Source of the DNA: Synechococcus sp. KORDI-52 | GTDB taxonomy: Bacteria > Cyanobacteriota > Cyanobacteriia > PCC-6307 > Cyanobiaceae | Length of the DNA: 64,000 nt | Direction: 5' to 3' | Assembly (NCBI RefSeq): GCF_000737595.1 | Contig: NZ_CP006271.1 | Location: 1 to 64,000, forward strand | Shown: positions 49,707-58,263 of the stretch, piece after piece | Numbering within the stretch: the first letter of the stretch is position 1 | Layout: every line of letters starts with the position of its first letter | Translations under genes and position numbers: made by a program | The notes under the pieces: model-generated | The model's database searches: none | Told to the model about the DNA's origin: nothing | The model's input: only the letters and a program-made list of their open reading frames with translations

Positions 49707-50338
49707 TGACCAGCAAAGCATTGGACCAGGCGCTTCAGACGCTCGAGCGGGCCACCAGCACTCCTGAGCTGGTCAAAGCCACGCAAGCCCTTTGTGCACT
49801 GAACGACCTTGAGGCCGCCAAACCGCTCGTGAGGGTGCTGGGGTTCAACAATCCAGCGGTGGCAGCCGTCGCAACACAGGGGCTGATTCAACTGGGTCGG
49901 GACATCGTTCCCATCCTTCTGGTGAGCCTGGATGCCCGCAATTACGGCGCACGAGCCTGGGTGGTGAAGGTGATTGCCGCCTTGCGGGATCCACGGGGGC
50001 TTGACCTGCTGGAGCATGCCCTTCAGGCCGATATCGCTCCGAGCGTGCGGCGCTCCGCAACCCGCGGCCTGGCGGACTTGGAGCTCAGTGAAGACGCAGC
50101 GCACGATCAGCTTGAGCGCTGTTTCGAGGGACTGCTCAAAGCCATGCGAGACGACGAGTGGGTGGTGCGTTACGCAGCGGCCTACGGCCTCGAGCAACGC
50201 TTGAACAGCGCAGCTTTGTCCGCGCAACTTGCCGAACAGGGCCGGACCGCACTGAACCAGCTCGCATCCGATACGGAGGGTGTCAGGGTGGTGCAGCTGC
50301 GGGCCCAGAAAGCCCTCCAACGCCTCAACGCCGGATGA
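49706..50338 (+). CDS. rpcF: Phycocyanin alpha-84 lyase subunit F
   Basis: F subunit of the E/F lyase, 210 residues from ATG 49706 (TGATG overlap with rpcE). HEAT-like helices include NNPAVAAVATQGLIQLG and YGARAWVVKVIAALRDPRGL. The NHCQGN motif reported for the isomerising PecF subunit is absent, and E and F are separate genes rather than the fused RpcG lyase-isomerase; both point to attachment without isomerisation, that is phycoerythrobilin at Cys84 (R-PC-II type). Confidence 0.87.
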   Translation: MTSKALDQALQTLERATSTPELVKATQALCALNDLEAAKPLVRVLGFNNPAVAAVATQGLIQLGRDIVPILLVSLDARNYGARAWVVKVIAALRDPRGLDLLEHALQADIAPSVRRSATRGLADLELSEDAAHDQLERCFEGLLKAMRDDEWVVRYAAAYGLEQRLNSAALSAQLAEQGRTALNQLASDTEGVRVVQLRAQKALQRLNAG

Positions 50339-50814
50339 CCCAGAAACTGTTGTTCGTCTGCCTTGGCAACATCTGCCGCTCACCAGCAGCCGAAGGCGTC
50401 TTCCTGCATCTGCTCGAAGAGCGCGGCCTCATTGACCAGTTCGTGGTGGATTCCGCCGGAACGGGCGGATGGCATGTGGGCAATCCGGCAGACCGACGCA
50501 TGCAGGCTGCCGCCAACCGCCGCGGCATCAACCTCCCCAGCCGCGCACGACAGATCAGCCTCGACGATTTCTCGAGTTTCGATCTGGTGCTGACCATGGA
50601 CGACGACAATCTCGCGGCCGTCCAGGGACTGGCTCGCGAAGCCGGGCCAAGAGCAACGGCCAACATCAAGCCCATGCTTAGCTACACCCGGGGGTTCTCG
50701 GAAACGGAGGTGCCGGATCCCTATTACGGGGGCGAGGCGGGCTTCGAGCATGTGCTCGACCTGCTCGAGGATGCCTGCGCCAACCTGCTCGACGAGCTCA
50801 GCCCGCAGGCGTAG
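50335..50814 (+). CDS. Low-molecular-weight protein tyrosine phosphatase
   Basis: A 159-residue LMW-PTP. The N-terminal catalytic loop is CLGNICRSP (nucleophile Cys near residue 9) and the general acid is in VPDPYYGG near 125. The ATG overlaps the rpcF stop by 4 bases, so it is translated with the phycocyanin lyases. A phosphatase of this type is a constant end gene of marine phycobilisome regions; its substrates are unknown. Its 3' end overlaps the convergent panC-cmk gene by 17 bases. Confidence 0.9.
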   Translation: MTQKLLFVCLGNICRSPAAEGVFLHLLEERGLIDQFVVDSAGTGGWHVGNPADRRMQAAANRRGINLPSRARQISLDDFSSFDLVLTMDDDNLAAVQGLAREAGPRATANIKPMLSYTRGFSETEVPDPYYGGEAGFEHVLDLLEDACANLLDELSPQA

Positions 50815-52315
50815 ACCAGGCTTCTTCGGCCACCCGAGAACGAAACTGCCCCACCAGGGCATCGATCACAGCCTCAATGCTCATGCCATCGGTCACGAGC
50901 TCCACGGCATCGTCCGCCTGCACCAGAGGAGCCTCCTCACGGGTGCTGTCGAGGTGATCCCGTTCGGCGATCTGCGCTTCGAGCTCAGATCGCTCAGGCA
51001 CCGGGAAGCCCCGCTGCTCCAGATCCAGAGCCCGGCGCCGGGCCCGTTCGCCCACCGTGGCCGTGAGGAACACCTTCAGATCAGCATCCGGGAAAACAGC
51101 GGTGCCGATGTCGCGGCCTTCTGCCACCAAGCCACCCTTGGCACCCATCGCTTTCTGTTGAGCGGTCAGCGCTTGCCTGACGCAACGGTGGGCGGCCACA
51201 GCCGAAACCGACGCTGTGACATCCGGCGAGCGAATCGCGTCGCTCACGTCCTGCCCATTCACCAACACCTGCTGGCCGCCACCAGGCAACGACCGCAGCT
51301 GAAGGTCGAGGTCGTTCAATAGCGGTGCAATCGACACCGCATCCTGGGGGTCCACACCGTTCTGTTGCACCAACCAGGTCACCGACCGGTACATCGCGCC
51401 GGTATCGAGGTAAACCAGCCCCATCCGCTCAGCAAAGGCCCGGGTGACGGTGCTTTTGCCAGCACCGGCAGGGCCATCGATGGCAACGAGAGGCTGGCGG
51501 GTCATCAGAAACACATGATCAATCAAACGGGTCGTCCCGCAACGAGCCGCCGCGGCCAACAGTGAGATGGCCGTTTCAGAGCCACAGGGCTGAAGCGTGA
51601 AGGGGTCGACCCTCTCTACATAGTCCACCGCCAGCCCTGCTTCACCGAGACTCCTGCGCACCGAGGCCTCGGGATCGTTTGAATCGACATGGCGCAGTGC
51701 CGCCGGCAGAGCAGCGGCTCGAGCCCGATCAGCAGAAGAGAGGTATTGGTTGCGGGAACTCAGGGCCAGACCGTCGGGTTCACGAACGGTGGCAACGCCC
51801 CGCACCGCCACGTCCAGATCAAGGTCGGCCACCAAGCGGCGCAGGATCACCAGCTGCTGCCAGTCCTTTTCACCCAGCCAGAGGCAGGACGGTTCCACCA
51901 GCTGCAGCAGTCGGGCCACGACCGTGACCACACCATCAAAGTGACCGGGACGGGAAGCTCCGCAAAGGTGCGCCTGCAGCTCTGCCGATGCTGAGTGCGA
52001 CACAGCTGACAGGAGTCCACTTGGATAGATGGCGTCGACACTTGGGGCCCAAAGGGCATGGGCGCCAGAGCGTTTGGCTAAATCCCGATCTGCTTCGAGC
52101 GTTCGCGGGTAGCGATCAAAGTCTTCAGCTGGCCCGAATTGGAGTGGGTTCACGAACACACTCACCAACACAGGCCCCTGTTCTGAGGCCCGGCGAATCA
52201 ATTCACCGTGGCCCCGATGCAGCCCACCCATGGTGGGCACGAATTGCAGCGGCCCAAGGAGGTTGGCCCGGAAGCTGTCCAGCTCGGCCTGGGTGGAGAG
52301 AACGACGCAGCTCAG
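50798..52315 (-). CDS. panC/cmk: Bifunctional pantothenate synthetase/cytidylate kinase
   Basis: Cyanobacterial fusion of PanC (pantoate + beta-alanine + ATP to pantothenate) and CMP kinase. PanC motifs: VPTMGGLHRGH, PLQFGPAEDFDRYPR, LSSRNQYL. The Cmk part begins near residue 270 with IDGPAGAGKSTV and includes GRDIGTAVFPDA. No ATG, GTG or TTG exists in frame far enough upstream to supply the first strand and helix; a CTG at 52315, overlapping the rlpA stop as CTGA, gives 505 residues and places 25 residues before VPTMGG, near the 26 of E. coli PanC. Confidence 0.88.
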   Translation of the reverse strand: MSCVVLSTQAELDSFRANLLGPLQFVPTMGGLHRGHGELIRRASEQGPVLVSVFVNPLQFGPAEDFDRYPRTLEADRDLAKRSGAHALWAPSVDAIYPSGLLSAVSHSASAELQAHLCGASRPGHFDGVVTVVARLLQLVEPSCLWLGEKDWQQLVILRRLVADLDLDVAVRGVATVREPDGLALSSRNQYLSSADRARAAALPAALRHVDSNDPEASVRRSLGEAGLAVDYVERVDPFTLQPCGSETAISLLAAAARCGTTRLIDHVFLMTRQPLVAIDGPAGAGKSTVTRAFAERMGLVYLDTGAMYRSVTWLVQQNGVDPQDAVSIAPLLNDLDLQLRSLPGGGQQVLVNGQDVSDAIRSPDVTASVSAVAAHRCVRQALTAQQKAMGAKGGLVAEGRDIGTAVFPDADLKVFLTATVGERARRRALDLEQRGFPVPERSELEAQIAERDHLDSTREEAPLVQADDAVELVTDGMSIEAVIDALVGQFRSRVAEEAWSTPAG

Positions 52316-52851
52316 CGCAGCACCTCAAGCTTCACTTGGGCGATGCCAGAGGCAGTCAAACCAAGGTCAGCGGCGGCGCCATGGCCGAGGTCGATGACCC
52401 GATGATCAATGAACGGCCCGCGATCGTTGATGCGGATCACGGCCGTACGCCCGTTCCAGAGATTGGTGACGCGAACCTTTGTTCCAAACGGAAGTGTGCG
52501 GTGGGCCGCCGTCATGGTGCCGCGTCTGTAAACCTCACCATTGGCTGTGCGGTTGCCATAGAAACCGGGGCCGTACCAACTGGCCTCTCCGGTGATGACC
52601 TTCACCACCTCAGGCACGACCTTGAGCTTCGGCTTGGGGAGTTCAGCAGCAGGAGGAGCAACAACGGGCTTGACCTGAGCAGGAGAAAGGGTTGCTTGAA
52701 GCTCGGAAACTTGGGGCTCAAGGACCAGATCGAGGGGATCAAGCGCTTCGGCACCATCAACAGACAGAAAATCGCTGGCCACGACAGGCAGGAGAGCCGC
52801 TGCCCCTGAAATCGCTGCTGAGAGCGTGGCCAGCCCAAGAAGAACTCGCAT
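52312..52851 (-). CDS. rlpA: RlpA-like double-psi beta-barrel septal protein
   Basis: A 179-residue secreted protein. Residues about 1-25 form a signal peptide, about 26-85 a Pro-rich linker, and about 85-179 the double-psi beta-barrel (GEASWYGPGFYGNRTANGE, RINDRGPFIDHRVIDLG). RlpA relatives are lytic transglycosylases that act on septal peptidoglycan. There is no SPOR domain. It overlaps panC-cmk. Confidence 0.85.
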   Translation of the reverse strand: MRVLLGLATLSAAISGAAALLPVVASDFLSVDGAEALDPLDLVLEPQVSELQATLSPAQVKPVVAPPAAELPKPKLKVVPEVVKVITGEASWYGPGFYGNRTANGEVYRRGTMTAAHRTLPFGTKVRVTNLWNGRTAVIRINDRGPFIDHRVIDLGHGAAADLGLTASGIAQVKLEVLR

Positions 52852-53169
52852 GCAGAGCGGCTTGCCAAGGGAGAGAGCTGCTGTCGCAGACTCCGATCAG
52901 TGGCAGACCTACATAGAAAATTTCCTCAAGAACCTAAAAAAAGAGCCAACGAAAGAAAACAGGGCCTTTTCGCCATACGCCATACACGGCCACAAGCCCT
53001 CCAGCGCCGCCAATCCCCTGACGCACTGGCAGATCAACGACAGAAAACAAGTACCAATCCATAAGCCACACGCCTTAATCCGATAAGCGCAGCCAATCAG
53101 TTGCCGTGCCGGTCGATCAATCTGCACAGGCTCCTCGGCATTGCAGGATCAATGCATCGGAGCCGATCC
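52852..53169. other. 318-base intergenic region between rlpA and purM
   Basis: No convincing gene or structured RNA seen on either strand. The middle is AT-rich with A-tracts and should hold the divergent promoters of rlpA and purM. Confidence 0.5.
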
Positions 53170-54207
53170 ATGGATTACAAAAGCGCTGGAGTGGATGTTG
53201 CCGCCGGACGCGCGTTCGTGCAGCGCATTAAGGCGTCGGTAGAAGCCACCCACCGAGCGGAGGTGATCGGTGGCCTTGGTGGTTTTGGAGGGCTGATGCG
53301 TCTTCCAGCAGGCCTACGCAAGCCCCTGCTGGTGTCTGGCACCGATGGGGTCGGAACCAAACTGGAGCTGGCCCAGGAACATGGCAGCCACCACAGCGTG
53401 GGCATCGACCTGGTGGCGATGTGTGTGAACGACGTGATCACCTCAGGAGCCGCGCCGCTGTTTTTTCTGGATTACATGGCCACCGGGGCACTGGCGCCAT
53501 CGGCAATGGCCGAAGTTGTTGAAGGAATCGCCGATGGCTGCAGGCAGAGCGGCTGCGCCCTGCTGGGCGGCGAAACGGCCGAGATGCCTGGGTTCTACCC
53601 CCAGGGGCGCTACGACCTCGCCGGCTTTTGCGTGGCCGTTGTCGAAGAAGACGAACTCATTGACGGCCAGCGCATTCAGCCTGGCGACAGCGTGATTGGT
53701 GTGGCCAGCAGTGGCGTGCACAGCAATGGCTTCAGCCTTGTGCGCAAGGTGCTCGAACGAGCCAAGGCTGATGCGAACACCATGTATGGCAACGACCAGC
53801 GCCCCCTGATCAACGACCTGTTGGCACCAACGACCCTGTACGCCGATCTCGTACAGCACCTGTTGCAGAGCGGACTTGAGCTTCACGGCATGGCCCACAT
53901 CACAGGTGGGGGGCTGCCAGAGAACCTGCCGCGCTGCCTGCCAAACGGCTGCTCTGCTCACATCGACGCCACCAGCTGGGCAAGGCCGCCCCTGTTCAGC
54001 TGGCTGCAGGAGGCAGGCGAGATTCCCGAGCGGGATCTTTGGCACACGTTCAACCTCGGCATCGGTTTTTGCCTGGTGGTGCCGCCGGGGAGCGAAGACG
54101 CCATCATTGAGCTCTGCCGTGGAAAGCACCACCAGGCCTGGGTGATTGGCAACGTGACATCCAATGCCCCGGACAACGTCCCGGCTCTTGAAGGAGTGCC
54201 TGTCTGA
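53170..54207 (+). CDS. purM: Phosphoribosylformylglycinamidine cyclo-ligase
   Basis: AIR synthetase of purine synthesis, closing the imidazole ring with ATP. 345 residues. Family blocks: [13 protein letters not shown] at the start, [28 protein letters not shown] and [12 protein letters not shown] use ATG 53170; the frame is open 23 codons further, but the family begins here. Confidence 0.97.
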   Translation: MDYKSAGVDVAAGRAFVQRIKASVEATHRAEVIGGLGGFGGLMRLPAGLRKPLLVSGTDGVGTKLELAQEHGSHHSVGIDLVAMCVNDVITSGAAPLFFLDYMATGALAPSAMAEVVEGIADGCRQSGCALLGGETAEMPGFYPQGRYDLAGFCVAVVEEDELIDGQRIQPGDSVIGVASSGVHSNGFSLVRKVLERAKADANTMYGNDQRPLINDLLAPTTLYADLVQHLLQSGLELHGMAHITGGGLPENLPRCLPNGCSAHIDATSWARPPLFSWLQEAGEIPERDLWHTFNLGIGFCLVVPPGSEDAIIELCRGKHHQAWVIGNVTSNAPDNVPALEGVPV

Positions 54208-54322
54208 TTGCGTCAGTTTCAGACGGCTTCGAGACTGCTGACCACTGACCCAAGAGACATCGAATAAACTCTGTTCAACCACGTCGGTTTTTCCGATAGC
54301 GGCGTCTATACATCCCCTTTCA

Positions 54323-54964
54323 ATGCCTTTTGATAAGCCAACGCGCGTGACGCGTCGTCGATCGTCTGCAGGTCCGGTCCCCCCGAAGCGTCCGGTCTCG
54401 TCGGTACAAGACAGGCAGCAGGGGTACCGACAAGGACCGAGGCCAACTTTTCTCACCCTCCGGGATCACGGCAAGGTTTTTGTTGCCGATATGCCGTACC
54501 TCTCGGATGGGCAACTGGCTCACATCGGCAAAGAAGCCCATGAAGTGCTGGACAGCCTTGAGCGGCGGATTCAGGTGATGGAGCAGGAGCTCAGTCATGG
54601 GCCCCAAGAACGCGACACCCTGATCAAGGCGTCCACCAAACGAGACGTCACCCGGAGATTCATCCGAGCCATTCAGGACGAGCAGGAGCACCGCCGGAAC
54701 AACCCGGCCCTGAGGAGCGCAGCCAGCGAATCACTGCCGCGCACTTTCTTGGAGGTTGCACGGCATCGACTGCCTGGGGCGACGTTCGACTCATTGCTTC
54801 AAGAAGCGCTGACCGCCTGCGCACAACAGCAGGATGCTCAGGCTGCCCCTTCCCCCGCTCCTCGGGACACATCCCAAGAGGACAAAGTCATTCCCATTCG
54901 AAACGATGGCGACAGTCTCCCCGTCGTGGTGAGTCCGGCACCTGAGTCCGCCACTGAGGCCTGA
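54323..54964 (+). CDS. Conserved-looking hypothetical protein with disordered ends
   Basis: A 213-residue soluble protein: a basic, Pro-rich N-terminus (about 1-40), a helical middle (HIGKEAHEVLDSLERRIQVMEQEL, about 65-110) and an acidic, Pro/Ala-rich tail. The middle may form a coiled coil. No family recognised. It is convergent with the aldo/keto reductase. Confidence 0.6.
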   Translation: MPFDKPTRVTRRRSSAGPVPPKRPVSSVQDRQQGYRQGPRPTFLTLRDHGKVFVADMPYLSDGQLAHIGKEAHEVLDSLERRIQVMEQELSHGPQERDTLIKASTKRDVTRRFIRAIQDEQEHRRNNPALRSAASESLPRTFLEVARHRLPGATFDSLLQEALTACAQQQDAQAAPSPAPRDTSQEDKVIPIRNDGDSLPVVVSPAPESATEA

Positions 54965-54973
54965 CAACGTCTC

Positions 54974-55960
54974 TCAGCGACTCTGGAAAGGATTCGTGGG
55001 CATGCGTTCGCTGCAGTTGCGGCGGACTGCATCCAGACGCTGGCGCTCCGTCATCGACATCGACCACTGCAGGGCAGCAGCAACATCTCTGGCCTGGGCG
55101 GGAGTTCGCAGCCCTGGGATCGGCGTCGCTCCAAGCGCCCTGCACCAGTTCAACGCGACTTGCACCATCGATGCCCCGCGCTCGCTGGCGATGGCCTGCA
55201 TCTCACGGCGCAACTCAAGGCTTGCCGGAAGCAGGCGCCGAAACAGGCGACGCCGCAACCAGGTCGCAGGGAGCGCCTGCTCGCCCCCTGGCGGACAAGC
55301 AAGGACGCCGAAGGCAAGAGGGCTGTAGGCCAACACCTCCACATTCATGTCCCTGCTGACGGAAATCAACTCGAGCAGCTGATCATCCGCAGGCGCCAGA
55401 AGCGAACACTGCACCTGGACACTGCGCAGGGGAACGCCGCGCTCCAGCAGGCGGCGATGGATCAACGCCAAGCGTTGAGGGCCCAGGTTGGACAGCCCCA
55501 GCTCGTCCACCCGGGAAGACAGCACGAGATCAGCCAAGCCATCGAGAAGCCCTGTCTCCTGCCAGGGCGCATAACGCGCCGTGCTCCAGTGCAACTGCAC
55601 ACGCTGGAGCTGCCCCTTGAGGCGCTTTCGACTGGCCTCAAAGGCGGCATCAAATCCTCGACGGCCCCATCGCCAAGGGAATGGGGCCAACTTCGTCGCC
55701 ACCGTCAAGCGGGATCGACGCAGGGCGGGCAACTCGGCGATGAAGTCGCCGAGCAGCGTTTCACTGCGTCCATTCAGCCGTCCTGTTCCATAGGAGTCCG
55801 CTGTATCCACCAGGTTGAGCCCAGAACTGAGGGCTTGTCGAAACGTGGCACGCAGTTGAAAATCATCCCTGTGGGCGTCGTATCCCCATACCGCCTTGTT
55901 GCCCCAAGCCCAGGTGCCAAAACCGATGCCGTTCAACGGGGCAATGCTGCTGGAAGCCAT
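54974..55960 (-). CDS. Aldo/keto reductase
   Basis: A 328-residue NADPH-dependent oxidoreductase of the AKR superfamily (TIM barrel). Visible: GFGTWAWGNKAVWGYD at the start, LVDTADSYGTGRLNGRSE with the catalytic Asp and Tyr, VATKLAPFPWR with Lys, and the second-half VLAYSPLAFGVLA. GGAGG five bases before ATG 55960 decides the start over the ATG at 55990. The substrate is unknown; a similar protein is widespread in cyanobacteria and plant plastids. Confidence 0.87.
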   Translation of the reverse strand: MASSSIAPLNGIGFGTWAWGNKAVWGYDAHRDDFQLRATFRQALSSGLNLVDTADSYGTGRLNGRSETLLGDFIAELPALRRSRLTVATKLAPFPWRWGRRGFDAAFEASRKRLKGQLQRVQLHWSTARYAPWQETGLLDGLADLVLSSRVDELGLSNLGPQRLALIHRRLLERGVPLRSVQVQCSLLAPADDQLLELISVSRDMNVEVLAYSPLAFGVLACPPGGEQALPATWLRRRLFRRLLPASLELRREMQAIASERGASMVQVALNWCRALGATPIPGLRTPAQARDVAAALQWSMSMTERQRLDAVRRNCSERMPTNPFQSR

Positions 55961-55988
55961 GATCGCCTCCACACCGTCCCGCTGCGTC

Positions 55989-56147
55989 ATGACTGCACCT
56001 CTCGCACAGAAACCGGCGACATCGCCCGATCAGGCCCTGGAGGATTCGACGGCAAAGGACGAGCGCATCCTCTGCAACCACTGCCGAAGAACTGCCAGCA
56101 ATGGCATTCGCTGCCTGGGCATGTGCGTCGCCGACAGCGATTACTGA
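55989..56147 (+). CDS. Small cysteine-rich protein, possible zinc ribbon
   Basis: A 52-residue protein whose C-terminus holds four cysteines (LCNHCRRTASNGIRCLGMC), a C-x2-C-x10-C-x3-C arrangement that could bind zinc. The ATG lies within the promoter space of the divergent reductase. Its stop overlaps the next start (TGATG), so the two are co-translated. No family recognised. Confidence 0.55.
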   Translation: MTAPLAQKPATSPDQALEDSTAKDERILCNHCRRTASNGIRCLGMCVADSDY

Positions 56148-56620
56148 TGATTCGCCTCTGGATGGCAACCCTGCTGCTCGCCGTCCCGGCAGCGGGTGCT
56201 CCAACGCTGGCCTTTGGTCGCTTGGAGCACACACCTTCGCGCTGCCAGATCGTTGCCAATGGGCGTCCCTTGGATTGCCAACGCCTCCAGATCACTGCAA
56301 ACGGGAGCAGTGGACTGCGACTTCGGTTCATCGGAGACGATGAGGAAACCGGCGGCAGCTATCAGCTGAGCTTCATCAGCCTTGAAGGAGATCAGGGCAG
56401 CCCTCTGAGCTGCGATCGTTCCGGCTGCCGCTTGGAGCAAAGCCGGTGGAGCGCAAGCCTGCTCAGCACAGCATGGGTTCGTTTTGACGCCAGAGGACTT
56501 CCCACGGGCCTGCCAATAGCGCGCACAGCCTCAGGACGTTGTTGGATTGATGCCGAAACCGTCAGCTGCGAGAGTCACTCACGTAACGCTCACGCCATGA
56601 GCGCGGAGGCTCAGCTGTGA
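56147..56620 (+). CDS. Secreted hypothetical protein
   Basis: A 157-residue protein with a signal peptide (MIRLWMATLLLAVPAAGAP) and a beta-rich body containing paired cysteines (SRCQIVANGRPLDCQRL, LSCDRSGCRL, RCWIDAETVSCES) that could form disulfides in the periplasm. It starts in a TGATG overlap with the small cysteine-rich gene. Not recognised. Confidence 0.6.
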   Translation: MIRLWMATLLLAVPAAGAPTLAFGRLEHTPSRCQIVANGRPLDCQRLQITANGSSGLRLRFIGDDEETGGSYQLSFISLEGDQGSPLSCDRSGCRLEQSRWSASLLSTAWVRFDARGLPTGLPIARTASGRCWIDAETVSCESHSRNAHAMSAEAQL

Positions 56621-56631
56621 CGATGATTCAA

Positions 56632-56702
56632 AGGCGGCACCCAGATTCGAACTGGGGATAAAGGATTTGCAATCCTCTGCCTTACCACTTGGCCATGCCG
56701 CC
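56632..56702 (-). tRNA. tRNA-Cys (anticodon GCA)
   Basis: 71-base cloverleaf on the minus strand: acceptor GGCGGCA/TGCCGCC with discriminator T, anticodon loop TTGCAAA giving GCA, T-arm CCCAG/CTGGG with TTCGAAT. The upstream secreted-protein gene ends 11 bases away. Confidence 0.97.
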
Positions 56703-56756
56703 GCAGGGGAACAGCCGCTCCCATCAGGCGATCGTATCAGCCATGCCCCTGGCTCC

Positions 56757-57977
56757 CTGCTGTTTCTCTGCAACGGCCACGGCGAAGACCTGATCACCCT
56801 GCGGATCATCCAGGCCGTCCATCGGCGCGCACCGAGACGCCCCCTCAACGTGCTTCCTCTGGTGGGCGCTGGCCATGTGTTTGATGCTGCGGTTCAGCAG
56901 GGATGGTTGACACGCCTGGGGCCGAAAGCGGCCCTGCCAAGCGGTGGCTTCAGCAATCAAAGTCTGAGGGGTCTGCTGGCAGACATCAGGGCTGGACTCC
57001 CGAGCCTGAGTTGGAGTCAATGGCAGTTGGTGCACCGCCTCGGTCATCAACAGCGACCCATCGTTGCCGTCGGCGATCTGCTGCCACTGCTGATGGCCTG
57101 GGGCAGTGGTGCCCCCTTCGGCTTCATCGGCACTCCCAAAAGCGACTACACCTGGCGCAGTGGCCCCGGAAGGGCCAGAAGCGACTGCTACCACAGGCTC
57201 AAAGGCAGTGAGTGGGATCCCTGGGAATGGCGCTTGCTGCGCTCAAGGCGCTGTCGACTGGTGGCCATGCGTGATCGCCTCACAGCCCGTGGTCTGCGGC
57301 GCAAAGGAGTGGACGCTCTGGCGCCGGGAAATCCGATGATGGATGGCCTGAGCATCCAACCGCTGCCATCGGCCCTGGAACGCTGCCGCCGGGTGCTTCT
57401 GCTCTGCGGCAGTCGCATGCCGGAGGCCCAACGCAACATGAAGCGATTGGTGCGCAGTGCCATGGCCCTGCCCGGCCGTGTGCCCATGGCCCTGCTTGTG
57501 GCCGTGGGCGCCCAGCCCGATGCCTCAGCGCTGAGCAACAGCCTTGACCAACTGGGCTTTCGGCAAAGCCTTCCCCCTTCGGACCACCTGGGTGCCGAGG
57601 CATGCTGGGTGAAAGGAGCCTGTCTGGTGCTGATCGGGCGAGGTTGCTTCGACCAATGGGCCGGCTGGGCAGAAGCCGGCATCGCCACCGCCGGAACGGC
57701 GACGGAACAACTTGTGGGGCTGGGCATTCCAGCCCTGTCCCTCCCTGGTCTAGGACCGCAGTTCAAGCCAGGCTTCGCCCGACGTCAGAGCCGCCTGTTG
57801 GGGGGTGCGGTTCGCCCCTGCTCTGACGAATCCGAGCTCACCACACGGCTCGAAATCCTTCTGGCTGACCCGGCACTCCGCTCCCACCTCGGACGGATCG
57901 GGTCGCAGCGAATGGGGCCAGCAGGGGGAAGCGATCAACTGGCACGCCTGATCCTGGATCGCTTCAACGGATACTGA
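56757..57977 (+). CDS. LpxB-like glycosyltransferase (lipid-A-disaccharide synthase related)
   Basis: About 406 residues of the cyanobacterial LpxB-like family. The N-terminus LLFLCNGHGEDLITLRI is the conserved nucleotide-sugar fold entry, and FGFIGTPKSDYTWRSGPG and IGRGCFDQWAGWAEAGIATAGTATEQLVGLGIPA are later family blocks. No ATG, GTG or TTG lies in frame between tRNA-Cys and the conserved start; the nearest is a TTG inside the tRNA (56667). CTG 56757 or 56760 is therefore the likely start. It probably acts on an outer-membrane or glycolipid sugar, but the true acceptor is not known. Confidence 0.72.
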   Translation: MLFLCNGHGEDLITLRIIQAVHRRAPRRPLNVLPLVGAGHVFDAAVQQGWLTRLGPKAALPSGGFSNQSLRGLLADIRAGLPSLSWSQWQLVHRLGHQQRPIVAVGDLLPLLMAWGSGAPFGFIGTPKSDYTWRSGPGRARSDCYHRLKGSEWDPWEWRLLRSRRCRLVAMRDRLTARGLRRKGVDALAPGNPMMDGLSIQPLPSALERCRRVLLLCGSRMPEAQRNMKRLVRSAMALPGRVPMALLVAVGAQPDASALSNSLDQLGFRQSLPPSDHLGAEACWVKGACLVLIGRGCFDQWAGWAEAGIATAGTATEQLVGLGIPALSLPGLGPQFKPGFARRQSRLLGGAVRPCSDESELTTRLEILLADPALRSHLGRIGSQRMGPAGGSDQLARLILDRFNGY

Positions 57978-57996
57978 AGATCCACGGTTGGTTGCC

Positions 57997-58254
57997 ATGG
58001 CCGCGATTCAGGACCCCACCCTCGTCAAACTTTGTGCTCAATTGGCGAGTCGACTAAGCATCAGCCTGGCCAGCGCCCGGCGCCAGGTGGAACAGGCCGC
58101 GGCCCGCGAAGGGCACCGCGATGTAACAGGACGGAGAGCCATGGCTGAAGCCATGCTGGCCGCCCTCGACAACGACAACGGTGACCATGCCCGTCAGCTG
58201 GACGCGTTGCTCGAGAACAGCGAAGGGGATGGCAACTTCATGCTGGAGGACTGA
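57997..58254 (+). CDS. Small hypothetical protein
   Basis: An 85-residue, mostly helical protein (LVKLCAQLASRLSISLASARRQVEQAAAREG, then a RRAMAEAMLAAL helix and an acidic tail). ATG 57997 follows the LpxB-like stop by 19 bases. No family recognised, but the composition and spacing look like a real gene. Confidence 0.6.
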   Translation: MAAIQDPTLVKLCAQLASRLSISLASARRQVEQAAAREGHRDVTGRRAMAEAMLAALDNDNGDHARQLDALLENSEGDGNFMLED

Positions 58255-58263
58255 GCCTCTGCC

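Noticed and set aside
55160-56620. 486-codon plus-strand frame across the aldo/keto reductase
   Set aside because: Only the last 157 codons (from 56147) look like a protein; the rest is antisense to the reductase.
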